Part shown: positions 46,694 to 55,015 of the stretch, one piece after another
Numbering within the stretch: position 1 is the stretch's first letter
Layout: every line of letters begins with the position of its first letter
Source: Ferrimonas sediminicola
Lineage (GTDB): Bacteria > Pseudomonadota > Gammaproteobacteria > Enterobacterales > Shewanellaceae
DNA: 64,000 nucleotides
Direction of reading: 5' to 3'
NCBI RefSeq assembly: GCF_005116715.1
Contig: NZ_SWCI01000001.1
Span: forward strand, 496,001 to 560,000
Notes under the pieces: generated by a model
The model's input: the letters and a program-made list of their open reading frames with translations, nothing else
What the model was told of the DNA's origin: nothing
The model's database searches: none
Position numbers and translations under genes: made by a program

Positions 46694-46722
46694 AAAACCC
46701 GCTGCCCGTGAAGACAGCGGGT
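46694..46722 (-). terminator. Terminator of the DUF47-Pit operon
   Basis: On the minus strand ACCCGCTG and CAGCGGGT pair across a 10-base loop, followed by TTTT. It lies 18 bases after the pit stop and before ygiM. Confidence 0.85.
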
Positions 46723-46739
46723 GATATCTGCTAAGGATA

Positions 46740-48008
46740 TTAACCCAGCACGGCGCGGATCAAGTAGAAAATCACAATCGACAGGCCGGCACCGGCGGGC
46801 AGGGTAATGACCCAGGAAACCACGATGTTGCGAACCACACCCAGGTTCAGGGCGGCGATGCCTCGGGCCATGCCGACGCCGAGCACCGCACCCACCAGGG
46901 TTTGGGTGGTGGAGATGGGCAGGCCGGTTCCTGAGGCGATCACCACGGTGGACGCCGCGGCCAGCTCCGCGGCAAAGCCACGGCTGGGGGTCAGGTGGGT
47001 GATGTTCTTACCGATGGTCATGATCACCCGGCTGCCCAGGGTGGCCAGACCGATGACGATGCCGACACCGCCCAGGGGCAGAATCCACCACACCAGGGGG
47101 GCCTTGGCGAGGATCTCGCCCTGGGCATGGACGATGGAGACCACCGCGGCCAGAGGACCAATGGCGTTGGCCACGTCGTTGGAACCGTGCGCAAAGGCCA
47201 TGCCACAGGCGGTGACCACCATCAGCAGGGCGAACACCTTCTCCACGTTGGCAAAGTGCATGTCGCGGTCGGCGCTGGGGTCCAGCTTCAGACGGCCGAT
47301 GAAGAACTTGCCGATCATCGCCACTACGACGGAGATGGCGATGGCCAGGCCCCAGGCTTCTGTGTTGTCAAAGTGCAGGCCGACGTGTTTCAGGCCCTTC
47401 TTGATGGTCACCAGGGAGAGCACCATGCCTGCCAGGCCCATGTAGAAAGGCACGTAGCGTTTGGCGTTCTTCAGAGGATCTTCGGTGTCGAAGATCAGCT
47501 TCTGGGCACTCTGGAAGATGACATAGGCGATGAAGCCGGCGATGGCCGGGGTGACGATCCAGGAGCCGACGATGCCGGCCACCTTGCCCCAGTTGACGCT
47601 GTCCACGCCCACGCCGACAGCGGCGAAACCGATGATGGCACCGATGATGGAGTGGGTGGTAGACACGGGCCAGCCCAGGATGGACGCCACGACCAGCCAG
47701 ACACCTGCAGCCAACAGGGCGGAGATCATGCCGTACACCAGCAGTTCCGGCTGGTCGACGAAGAAGGCGGAATCGATGATCCCTTTACGAATGGTGGAGG
47801 TGACCTCTCCCCCGGCCAGGTAGGCGCCCGCAAACTCGAAGATCATCGCGATGATGATCGCCTGCTTGATGGTCAGGGCGCCGGACCCTACCGAGGTCCC
47901 CATGGCATTGGCAACGTCGTTCGCGCCAATGCCGTAAGCCATAAGAAAACCGAATAATGCGGCCACAATGATCAAAATCGGGCCGTAATTTACCAGTACT
48001 TCTACCAT
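46740..48008 (-). CDS. pitA: Low-affinity inorganic phosphate transporter, Pit family
   Basis: This 422-residue multi-pass membrane protein has the two PHO4 repeats. The paired signatures are MAYGIGANDVANAMGTSVGSGALT near the N-terminus and AFAHGSNDVANAIGPLAAV in the second half. Pit proteins import metal-phosphate complexes with protons; some PHO4 proteins use sodium. AAGG lies 7 bases before the ATG. The upstream DUF47 gene is in the same operon and usually acts with Pit. Confidence 0.93.
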   Translation of the reverse strand: MVEVLVNYGPILIIVAALFGFLMAYGIGANDVANAMGTSVGSGALTIKQAIIIAMIFEFAGAYLAGGEVTSTIRKGIIDSAFFVDQPELLVYGMISALLAAGVWLVVASILGWPVSTTHSIIGAIIGFAAVGVGVDSVNWGKVAGIVGSWIVTPAIAGFIAYVIFQSAQKLIFDTEDPLKNAKRYVPFYMGLAGMVLSLVTIKKGLKHVGLHFDNTEAWGLAIAISVVVAMIGKFFIGRLKLDPSADRDMHFANVEKVFALLMVVTACGMAFAHGSNDVANAIGPLAAVVSIVHAQGEILAKAPLVWWILPLGGVGIVIGLATLGSRVIMTIGKNITHLTPSRGFAAELAAASTVVIASGTGLPISTTQTLVGAVLGVGMARGIAALNLGVVRNIVVSWVITLPAGAGLSIVIFYLIRAVLG

Positions 48009-48040
48009 GGTAAAACCTTAATTTATTGTTTTGTCACGCT

Positions 48041-48721
48041 TTAAGCGCGAGCAAGCATGAGTTCCAGACGAGAGCCAACCCGCTCCGCCTGGTCGGCCAG
48101 ATCACCGGCCCACTCGAGGATCTTGTACAGGAACATCACATCCACAGGATTGAGGTCTTTCTCAATGCTGAACAGACGACGGCGCAGGCTGATCTGCATA
48201 TGGTCGGTGTCGTCTTCGATGCGATCCAGTTGCTGGATCATCTCTTCGACCAGGTTCACTTCCCGTCCCCGGAAACCGGTTTCCAGAAGATCATCCAGTT
48301 CGTTGATTGCCTTGGAGGCTTGAGATACTGCGTCTACGCAGCGTTGTAGGTAGGCTTTCAGATCGTCCTGAAGTTCAGAGGGCATCACCATCTCGCGGCC
48401 GATGATGCGACCGGCGATATCCTTCGCCTTGTTGGCGATCTTATCCTGCTGGGTCAGCAGCTCGAGCATGTCGGTGCGCTCCACCGGCATAAACAGGCCA
48501 CCGGGCAGGGTCAGACGGATCTCCCGCTTGAGAACATCCGCTTCGCGTTCCAGACGGCTGACTTCGCCCTGGAGTTCGCGGGCACGTTCCCACTTCTGGT
48601 CAATCACTGCTTCCATAAAAGGAATCAGCATCTTGGACGCTTCGTGCACCTTATGCATGTGCTCTTGAAGCGGTTTAATGGGTGACTTCGCGAAGACACC
48701 TAAGATCGAATTTACTGGCAT
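48041..48721 (-). CDS. DUF47 (TIGR00153) PhoU-like Pit partner
   Basis: This 226-residue all-helical protein is of the PhoU-like DUF47 family. It begins MPVNSILGVFAKSPIKPLQEHM and shows heptad-like helices (LTQQDKIANKAKDIAGRIIG; QLDRIEDDTDHM). DUF47 genes sit directly upstream of pit in many bacteria and modulate Pit activity. The ATG at 48721 is preferred to an in-frame TTG two codons earlier because AGAAGG and homology fit it. pit follows after 32 bases. A Pho box lies about 160 bases upstream. Confidence 0.92.
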   Translation of the reverse strand: MPVNSILGVFAKSPIKPLQEHMHKVHEASKMLIPFMEAVIDQKWERARELQGEVSRLEREADVLKREIRLTLPGGLFMPVERTDMLELLTQQDKIANKAKDIAGRIIGREMVMPSELQDDLKAYLQRCVDAVSQASKAINELDDLLETGFRGREVNLVEEMIQQLDRIEDDTDHMQISLRRRLFSIEKDLNPVDVMFLYKILEWAGDLADQAERVGSRLELMLARA

Positions 48722-48869
48722 AGCCAAATAACCTTCTGCTTTGCTCTGAGTAGCATTGGCGGGCGCATGTTACCCTATGCACCAATATAAGCAACATCAA
48801 AAAACCGGCCTGGAGTGGTGTAATTATAACCGCCAGGTATAAAAAACCCGCCCAATCAAGGCCGGGGCC

Positions 48870-48903
48870 ATCGTAAGTCAGATATGTGACACTTATATGA
48901 CAT
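48870..48903 (-). promoter_or_regulatory. Pho box and -10 upstream of the DUF47-Pit operon
   Basis: On the minus strand ATGTCATATAAGTGTCACAT (48903-48884) matches the E. coli PhoB consensus CTGTCATAAATCTGTCACAT at 16 of 20 positions. Both TGTCA repeats sit 11 bases apart. Eight bases after it is TACGAT (48875-48870), a fair -10 at the distance typical of PhoB-activated promoters. The operon start codon is about 150 bases downstream. The site also lies 51 bases upstream of divergent ygiF. Confidence 0.7.
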
Positions 48904-48954
48904 TGTTGCACTTCGCTGACGTTAATATGAATTTTTAAATAAACTTATAGACTT

Positions 48955-49869
48955 ATGGAAATTGAACTGAAGTTGCTGCTGACCAATGTGGATCATGACC
49001 AACTGGTTTCGGTGTTGAAAAGTCTGGGCAGGGTAAAAAGTGATCAAACTCACTTTCTGGTCAATCGCTACTTCGATACCCCGGCACTGACCTTGCGTCA
49101 TATGGATATCGGTTTGCGGGTACGCCAGAAGGGGGAGCACAGGGAGCAGACGGTGAAGACGGCCGGCAGCGGCGACAGCGGGGTACACCGACGCCCCGAA
49201 TATAACGTGGTGATCGCTGGCGACTGGCCGGAGCTGGCGCGGTTTCCCGACGGGATCTGGCAGGGCACCGACATCGAGGCGTTGCAGGCTGAGCTGACCG
49301 AGCAGTTCGCCACCAACTTTCGCCGCCGCGCCCTGGAGCTTCAGCTGCCGGGAGGGACCGAACTGGAGGTGGCCCTGGACCGTGGCCAGGTGTTGGCCGC
49401 GGGCAAGAGTGAACCCATCGATGAGCTGGAGCTGGAGCTGATCTCCGGCGACCTGAGGGAGGCCCTGGTCCTGGCACAGAGCCTGGCTCAGCGGTTCTGC
49501 CTCAGGCTGGGGCAGGCCTCCAAGGCGGCCCGGGGCTACCGGCTGGCCGACCTATCGCCCCTGCCCTCCCTCCGCGACCGGCAGCCAGGCTCCCTGGCGG
49601 AGGGGCTGGCCGCCTGGCAGCTCAACGAGCACCACCTGGCGCTGGGGAGCGAAGGCGCGAGGGAGGCCCTGGTGACCCAGCTGAGCGGTCTGTCCCAGCA
49701 GCTGTTCGACGGTGAGGCTGGTCTGGCGGTGCGTCTGGCGGCCCTGGGGCAGGGGCTGATGGACGCCCCAGACGCTCGCGCCCGGTTAGTTCAGCTTATG
49801 GAGACGACCGCTTACGGCCAGGCTCAGCTGGCCCTTCTGGCTCTGCTGCCTGAGCTTCAGGAAGACTGA
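48955..49869 (+). CDS. ygiF: CYTH-domain inorganic triphosphatase, YgiF-like
   Basis: This 304-residue protein has an N-terminal CYTH domain with the ExExK signature (Glu2, Glu4, Lys6), and further conserved charged strands (YFDTPALTLRHMDIGLRVRQ; DELELELISGD). YgiF-type enzymes hydrolyse inorganic triphosphate. It is shorter than E. coli YgiF (433), so the C-terminal CHAD domain is reduced or missing. No ribosome-binding site is visible. It lies near glnE as in E. coli. Its last 74 bases overlap the convergent channel gene. Confidence 0.9.
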   Translation: MEIELKLLLTNVDHDQLVSVLKSLGRVKSDQTHFLVNRYFDTPALTLRHMDIGLRVRQKGEHREQTVKTAGSGDSGVHRRPEYNVVIAGDWPELARFPDGIWQGTDIEALQAELTEQFATNFRRRALELQLPGGTELEVALDRGQVLAAGKSEPIDELELELISGDLREALVLAQSLAQRFCLRLGQASKAARGYRLADLSPLPSLRDRQPGSLAEGLAAWQLNEHHLALGSEGAREALVTQLSGLSQQLFDGEAGLAVRLAALGQGLMDAPDARARLVQLMETTAYGQAQLALLALLPELQED

Positions 49870-50614
49870 GGGCTTCCAGCCTGGCCAGGATCTGGCGGTT
49901 CTGCTCGCTGAGGGTCGACAGCTTGGCTTCCAGGGCATCGGCACGCAGTTGCAGACGTTGGTTCTGCTGATCCAGTTTCTCCTGCTCCTCGGGGGAGACG
50001 AAGATCGAGGCCAGGTACCCCGCCACGATGCCGAAGAAACTGACCCCGCAGATGATCACCATGGCGCCGATGATTCTGCCCTCGGTGGTTACCGGGTAGT
50101 AGTCGCCGTAGCCGACGGTAGAGATGGTCACCAGGGACCACCAGATGGCGGACTCGGCATCGTTGATGTTGGCGCCCGGGGCGCCATCCTCGAACAGCAG
50201 GATCAGCACCGACGAGAAGGTGAGCACGGTGATCAGGGCCACCAGCAGGCTGGTGACCGTGGTTTCGCGCTTGTGGGTGGTGTAGGCCCTGAGCAGGGAG
50301 CGGCTCATCCGCATCAGGCGGACGACCCTCAGCACCTGGAAGATCCGGGCGAAGCGCAGCGGCTCGATCACCGGGATGGAGGCCACCAGATCAATCCAGT
50401 GAGTCTTGGCGTACAGGCGTCTGTCGCTGCTCTTGGCCAGCCCCCAGAAGAAATTGATGATAAACACCATGCAGATGGCGAAATCGACATAGAGCAGCAG
50501 GCGGATCGCCTCCTTGGCTTCGTCGTTGAAGGCGATGATCAGTACCACGATCACCGACAGCACCGACAGCAGCATCATCCCCGATTCTCTGGGGCTTAGA
50601 GTTTCTTTTGGCAT
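49796..50614 (-). CDS. Voltage-gated potassium channel-like ion transporter
   Basis: This 272-residue channel of the six-helix type has four voltage-sensor helices. An Arg-rich S4 runs from Arg87 to Arg109 (RFARIFQVLRVVRLMRMSR). The pore loop carries the potassium filter TVGYGD (166-171), followed by S6 and a cytoplasmic coiled coil (EEQEKLDQQNQRLQLRADALEAKL in part). The ATG at 50614 is preferred to an upstream TTG lying inside the DUF350 stop region. It follows the DUF350 gene by 7 bases, so the two are co-expressed. The 3' end overlaps ygiF. Confidence 0.9.
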   Translation of the reverse strand: MPKETLSPRESGMMLLSVLSVIVVLIIAFNDEAKEAIRLLLYVDFAICMVFIINFFWGLAKSSDRRLYAKTHWIDLVASIPVIEPLRFARIFQVLRVVRLMRMSRSLLRAYTTHKRETTVTSLLVALITVLTFSSVLILLFEDGAPGANINDAESAIWWSLVTISTVGYGDYYPVTTEGRIIGAMVIICGVSFFGIVAGYLASIFVSPEEQEKLDQQNQRLQLRADALEAKLSTLSEQNRQILARLEALSLPEAQAAEPEGPAEPGRKRSSP

Positions 50615-50621
50615 AGTTATC

Positions 50622-51506
50622 TCAATCAATCATGGCGCACAGCAGCAGGGCCACCCCCACCCATTGCGCCGCTTCCAGGGCGGCGACGCCGCTGTTGTCC
50701 TGCAGGGCGATCTCTTTGTCCGGGTTTATCTTCACCATCACCCAGGCGCTGAGCAGCTTCTGCCACAGGGTCAGGAGCAGCAGTCCGCCGACACTGAAGC
50801 CGAACCAGCTCCATACCAGGGTCAGCGGCTCATCGACGGGTGCCTCCGGCAGGGCAACGGTGGCCGCCAGAATGAGGGCAGCGGCGATCACCACCCCGGT
50901 ATGACTCAGTGCCACCGAGCGCTGGTCCTGCTCGATGGCCTGCTGGAAGGGGCCATAGCCCTTGCGGTCGTGCAGATACTGAATCCAACGGCTGATGCCG
51001 GTGAGAATCGCCAGGCTGGCCAGGTAGATCAGCCCGTAGCTGACCGTCCCCATCAGGGAGGGATCTCGGTGCAGCTTCTCGAGCAGGGCCCGGATGATGA
51101 TGGCGGCGCTCAGGGCGGCACTGGCATCGGTCAGCGCCATGGCCACGTTGCCGCTGAGGATATGCTGCTTCTTGTCGATGCGGTCGATGGCGAAGCGATC
51201 GTTGACCCACAGGCTGACCCGGATCAGCAGCAGTCCCACCAGGCCGAACATCACCAGATTCAACCCCTGCTCCAGATAGCTGAGGTTGCCCTGGCGGGGC
51301 ATCACCGAACTGATCACCAGGGCCATCGCCAGCAGGGAGCCGGCGGTACTGATGCCGAAGGCGACGTTATCCCGTTCGGCCAACTCCGTCTGGCTGCTCA
51401 CCCCCTCCCACCATCCCTGGCTGAAGCGGAGCAGGGTCAGAAGCAGCAGGCTGCCTCCCACCTCCAGTGCCAGGTGAATCCAATCCCATTGCCACCACTC
51501 TGCCAT
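50622..51506 (-). CDS. DUF350 membrane protein (YjfL-like)
   Basis: This 294-residue membrane protein is made of two related halves of about four helices each, both of DUF350 type (TELAERDNVAFGISTAGSLLAMALV; DNSGVAALEAAQWVGVALLL). DUF350 proteins have no known activity; E. coli YjfL is encoded beside a PspA-like protein. Here the immediate partner is a potassium channel gene. The ribosome-binding site is weak. A membrane-stress or ion-related role is inference from neighbours. Confidence 0.85.
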   Translation of the reverse strand: MAEWWQWDWIHLALEVGGSLLLLTLLRFSQGWWEGVSSQTELAERDNVAFGISTAGSLLAMALVISSVMPRQGNLSYLEQGLNLVMFGLVGLLLIRVSLWVNDRFAIDRIDKKQHILSGNVAMALTDASAALSAAIIIRALLEKLHRDPSLMGTVSYGLIYLASLAILTGISRWIQYLHDRKGYGPFQQAIEQDQRSVALSHTGVVIAAALILAATVALPEAPVDEPLTLVWSWFGFSVGGLLLLTLWQKLLSAWVMVKINPDKEIALQDNSGVAALEAAQWVGVALLLCAMID

Positions 51507-51579
51507 ATCCGATCGCTGCCTTCCTAACCGCTTTCTGCTAAGGTGATTCCAGAAAAATCCTTATTCACAGGAAGTTATT

Positions 51580-54423
51580 ATGAGCCTGCCGCCCGTGTTC
51601 GACAACCTCCCTGCCAGTCTGCGTCGGCAGGCGGAACACTATCGTCAGGGACTGGGTGAGGGGCCCTGGGGGGCCCTGGAGCCGGAACAGCAGCAGAGGC
51701 TGAACCTGTTGTTTGCCATGTCTGAATTTATCGGAGCCCGCCTCAGTCGCGATGGCGACTGGTTGCCGGAATTTTTCCGACTGCTGTCGCAGCACCTGCG
51801 TCACCCTCAGTACCGCGCCACCCTGGATGAGGAGCTGGCGCGGTGTCAGGATGAGGCATCCGCCAAGCGGGTGCTGCGCCGCTTCCGCCACCGGCAGATG
51901 GTGGTGATTGCCGCCCGCGACTTCCTGAACCTGGCGCCCCTGGATGAATCGCTGGCACACCTGTCGGAGATGGCGCAGAGCCTGATCCTGGCGGCGCGGG
52001 ACTGGTTGACCGAGTACCTGGCAAGCCGCTTCGGCTATCCCAGGAGCGCTGCCGGAGAGCGGCAACCCCTGTTGATCCTGGGGATGGGCAAGCTGGGGGG
52101 CGGTGAGCTGAACTTCTCCTCCGACATCGATCTGATCTTCACCTACCCGGAAAATGGCACCACCGACGGACCTCGGCAGCTGGACAACCAGCAGTATTTT
52201 ATCCGCATGGGGCAGAAGCTCATCGGGCTGCTGGCGGATGTGGAGCTGGAGGGTTTCTGTTTCCGGGTGGACATGCGGCTGCGCCCTTTCGGCGAGGCGG
52301 GACCGCTGGCGGTCAGCTTCGATGCCATCGAGGACTACTATCAGGAGCAGGGGCGGGAGTGGGAACGCTACGCCATGGTCAAGGCCAGGGCGATGGGTGA
52401 GGGAGATCAGGCATCCGCCCTGCATACGCTGCTGCGCCCCTTCATCTATCGCCGCTACCTGGACTTCTCAGCCATCGATGCCCTGCGGCGGATGAAGGCG
52501 CTGATCGAGTCGCAGCTGCGCCGCAGCAGCCTGACCGACAACATCAAACTGGGCCGGGGCGGCATCCGTGAGGTGGAATTTGTGGTTCAGAGCCACCAGT
52601 TGATCCGCGGCGGGCGTCAGCCTGCCCTGCGCCGCCAGCCACTGATGCCGGTGCTGGCGGAGTTGGCCCGCAGCAACTGCATCAGTGGCCGGGATCACAA
52701 GCGGCTGCTGGAGGGCTACCGCTTCCTGCGCCGTCTGGAGAACCTGCTGCAGGCCCTGAGCGACAAACAGACTCAGACCCTGCCAGACAACCCGGATGAC
52801 CAGTTGCGTCTCTCCCTCAGCCTGGAATTCGACTCCTGGGAAGCGCTCAGGGAGACGCTGAGCCGGCACATGAGCAATATCCACGAGGTGTTCAGGGAGA
52901 CCATCGGCGGTGACGAGCAGGAGGAGGAGGAACTGGGCGAACTGCCGGCCCTGTGGCAGCACCCGGATCCGGACGTATCCGAGATTCTCTCCGCCCAGGG
53001 GCTGGACAGCGAGCTGGCCGAGCCGTTGATGCGGCTGCGCGGCGAGTTTGCACGGCGCACCATCGGCCCCCGGGGACGGGACACCCTGGATAAGCTGATG
53101 CCGAGGCTGCTGGGGGAGCTGGCGGGCCAGCCTGGCCAGTCTGAGTTGCTGCAGCGGATGATGAAGGTGGTGGCCACCATCCTGACCCGCACCACCTACC
53201 TGGAGCTGCTGCTGGAGAATCCGGCGGCCCGTCAGCAGTTGGTGCGGCTGTGCGCCGCCAGTCCCTGGATCGCCGATCAGCTGGCCGCCTACCCGATCCT
53301 GCTGGACGAGCTGATCGATCCCATGCAGCTCTATCAGGTGTTGCCGCCGGATGGCTATGCCGCCAGTCTGCGCGAGTTCCTGATGCGGGTGCCGGAAGAG
53401 GATCTGGAGCAACAGATGGAGGCCCTGCGCCAGTTTAAGCAGATCAGCCGGCTGCACATCGCCGCCGCCGATGTCACCGGGGTCCTGCCGGTGATGAAGG
53501 TGAGTGACCATCTTACCTGGCTGGCGGAGGCGATCGTCGAACAGGTGGTGCAACTGGCCTGGAATCAGCTGGTGGTGCGTCACGGGCTGCCCTCCTGTGC
53601 CGGTGACGGCAAGGGGTTCGCGGTGGTGGCCTACGGCAAGATGGGCGGGCTGGAGCTGGGGTATGGATCCGATCTGGATCTGGTGTTCCTGCACCGGGCC
53701 GACAATGGATACACCAGTGGCGACAAGGGGATCGACAATAACCACTTCTATCTGAAGTTGGCCCAGCGGGTGCTGCACCTGTTCTCCACCCGTACCCTGT
53801 CGGGGATCCTTTACGAGGTGGATATGCGTTTGCGCCCCTCCGGTGCTTCCGGCCTGCTGGTCAGTCACATTGACCGTTACGACGAGTACCAGCGTCAGGA
53901 GGCCTGGACCTGGGAGCACCAGGCCCTGGTGCGCGCCCGGATGGTCTTCGGTGAACCGGCCATGGTGAAACGGTTTAATGAGATCCGCGAGTCGGTGCTG
54001 TGCTTGCCCAGGCATGAGGCGCAGCTCAATGGCCAGGTGCGAGAGATGCGGGAGAAGATGCGCGATCACCTGCACAAAGGCAGCGAACGGCTGTTCGATC
54101 TGAAACAGGGCCCTGGCGGCATCACCGACATCGAATTCATTACCCAATACCTGGTACTGGCCCATGGTCACCGGCTGCCGCAGATGAGCCGCTGGTCCGA
54201 TAATGTGCGCATCCTTGAGCTGGCGCTGCAGCTGGGGCTGCTCAGTGCCGAGGAGGCGGATCTGCTGGTGCACACCTACACCGAGATCCGCGACACCAAC
54301 CACCATCGGGTGCTGGCGGGGCTCAGCGGCCTGCTGCCCCACAGCGAGAAACCCGAGGGCTGTGAGGCGGTGGCGGCACTGTGGTCCCGAATCTTTGACA
54401 AAGATCACGAAAAAGGGGAATAA
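51580..54423 (+). CDS. glnE: Glutamine synthetase adenylyltransferase GlnE
   Basis: GlnE adenylylates and deadenylylates glutamine synthetase in response to PII and glutamine. The 947-residue product has two nucleotidyltransferase domains. The N-terminal, deadenylylating one has GMGKLGGGELNFSSDIDLIF; the C-terminal, adenylylating one has YGKMGGLELGYGSDLDLVF, each with a DxD metal pair. A helical regulatory segment lies between them. AGGAAG lies upstream of the ATG. Proximity to ygiF is shared with E. coli. Confidence 0.97.
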   Translation: MSLPPVFDNLPASLRRQAEHYRQGLGEGPWGALEPEQQQRLNLLFAMSEFIGARLSRDGDWLPEFFRLLSQHLRHPQYRATLDEELARCQDEASAKRVLRRFRHRQMVVIAARDFLNLAPLDESLAHLSEMAQSLILAARDWLTEYLASRFGYPRSAAGERQPLLILGMGKLGGGELNFSSDIDLIFTYPENGTTDGPRQLDNQQYFIRMGQKLIGLLADVELEGFCFRVDMRLRPFGEAGPLAVSFDAIEDYYQEQGREWERYAMVKARAMGEGDQASALHTLLRPFIYRRYLDFSAIDALRRMKALIESQLRRSSLTDNIKLGRGGIREVEFVVQSHQLIRGGRQPALRRQPLMPVLAELARSNCISGRDHKRLLEGYRFLRRLENLLQALSDKQTQTLPDNPDDQLRLSLSLEFDSWEALRETLSRHMSNIHEVFRETIGGDEQEEEELGELPALWQHPDPDVSEILSAQGLDSELAEPLMRLRGEFARRTIGPRGRDTLDKLMPRLLGELAGQPGQSELLQRMMKVVATILTRTTYLELLLENPAARQQLVRLCAASPWIADQLAAYPILLDELIDPMQLYQVLPPDGYAASLREFLMRVPEEDLEQQMEALRQFKQISRLHIAAADVTGVLPVMKVSDHLTWLAEAIVEQVVQLAWNQLVVRHGLPSCAGDGKGFAVVAYGKMGGLELGYGSDLDLVFLHRADNGYTSGDKGIDNNHFYLKLAQRVLHLFSTRTLSGILYEVDMRLRPSGASGLLVSHIDRYDEYQRQEAWTWEHQALVRARMVFGEPAMVKRFNEIRESVLCLPRHEAQLNGQVREMREKMRDHLHKGSERLFDLKQGPGGITDIEFITQYLVLAHGHRLPQMSRWSDNVRILELALQLGLLSAEEADLLVHTYTEIRDTNHHRVLAGLSGLLPHSEKPEGCEAVAALWSRIFDKDHEKGE

Positions 54424-54460
54424 TTGCCCCTGACTGATCAGACCAGTTGTGAGGAAGAGG

Positions 54461-54931
54461 ATGTCCGATAACTACCTGTTGAAGATTCACCGCAGGGTGA
54501 AGACGCTGCCGTTCGGGGATTGGCTGATGACCCGCATCGTGGCCAATAAAGCCCCTTACTTCAAGACGATCCCGACGCGCCTGGAGGCGCTTCGCCCCAA
54601 CCATGTCAGCTGCATCATCCGCAAGAAGCGCCAGGTGGAGAACCACATCGGTACCGTCCATGTCATCGCCATCTGCAACGGACTGGAGCTGGCCATGGGG
54701 ATGCTGGCCGAGGCCTCCATTCCCCGGCATCTGCGCTGGATCCCCAAGGGGATGGAGGTGGCGTACACCGCCAAGGCGGGCAGCGATATCCGCTGCGTGG
54801 CAGAAACCGACCCGGAGGGATGGCAGCCCGGTGAACTGCCGGTGCGGGTGGCCGCCTACGACGATGAGGGTACCGTGGTGGTCAAGGGCACCATCAACCT
54901 GTGGCTGTCGGAAAAGCCCGATAAGCGTTAG
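54461..54931 (+). CDS. DUF4442 hotdog-fold protein, thioesterase-like
   Basis: This 156-residue protein has the DUF4442 pattern related to acyl-CoA thioesterases. The early segment FGDWLMTRIVANKAPYFKTI is followed by the central helix HVIAICNGLELAMGMLAEAS and strands ending in VKGTINLWLSEK. Such hotdog proteins usually act on acyl-CoA or acyl-ACP, but the substrate is unknown. The ATG at 54461 has GAGGAAGAGG directly upstream; an in-frame GTG four codons earlier is rejected. It follows glnE after 37 bases and is convergent with the lpxL-like gene. Confidence 0.82.
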   Translation: MSDNYLLKIHRRVKTLPFGDWLMTRIVANKAPYFKTIPTRLEALRPNHVSCIIRKKRQVENHIGTVHVIAICNGLELAMGMLAEASIPRHLRWIPKGMEVAYTAKAGSDIRCVAETDPEGWQPGELPVRVAAYDDEGTVVVKGTINLWLSEKPDKR

Positions 54932-54956
54932 GCGGGCTCCGCCGACGAGAGCGTGC

Positions 54957-54990
54957 AAAAGGGGCTGAGCACCATGGTGCTCAGCCCCTT
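54957..54990 (-). terminator. Terminator between DUF4442 and lpxL-like genes
   Basis: GGGGCTGAGCACC and GGTGCTCAGCCCC pair almost without a loop (AT at the centre). On the minus strand TTTT follows, so it best fits the lpxL-like transcript; the long stem could stop both. Confidence 0.85.
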
Positions 54991-55015
54991 CAGTGTCTTT
55001 GGCCCGCGACGGCAC

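Noticed and set aside
48841-48866. Terminator-like hairpin with T-run on the minus strand between the Pho box and DUF47
   Set aside because: The stem has a G-G mismatch and would be interrupted by the predicted transcription start, so attenuation control of the Pit operon is not supported.
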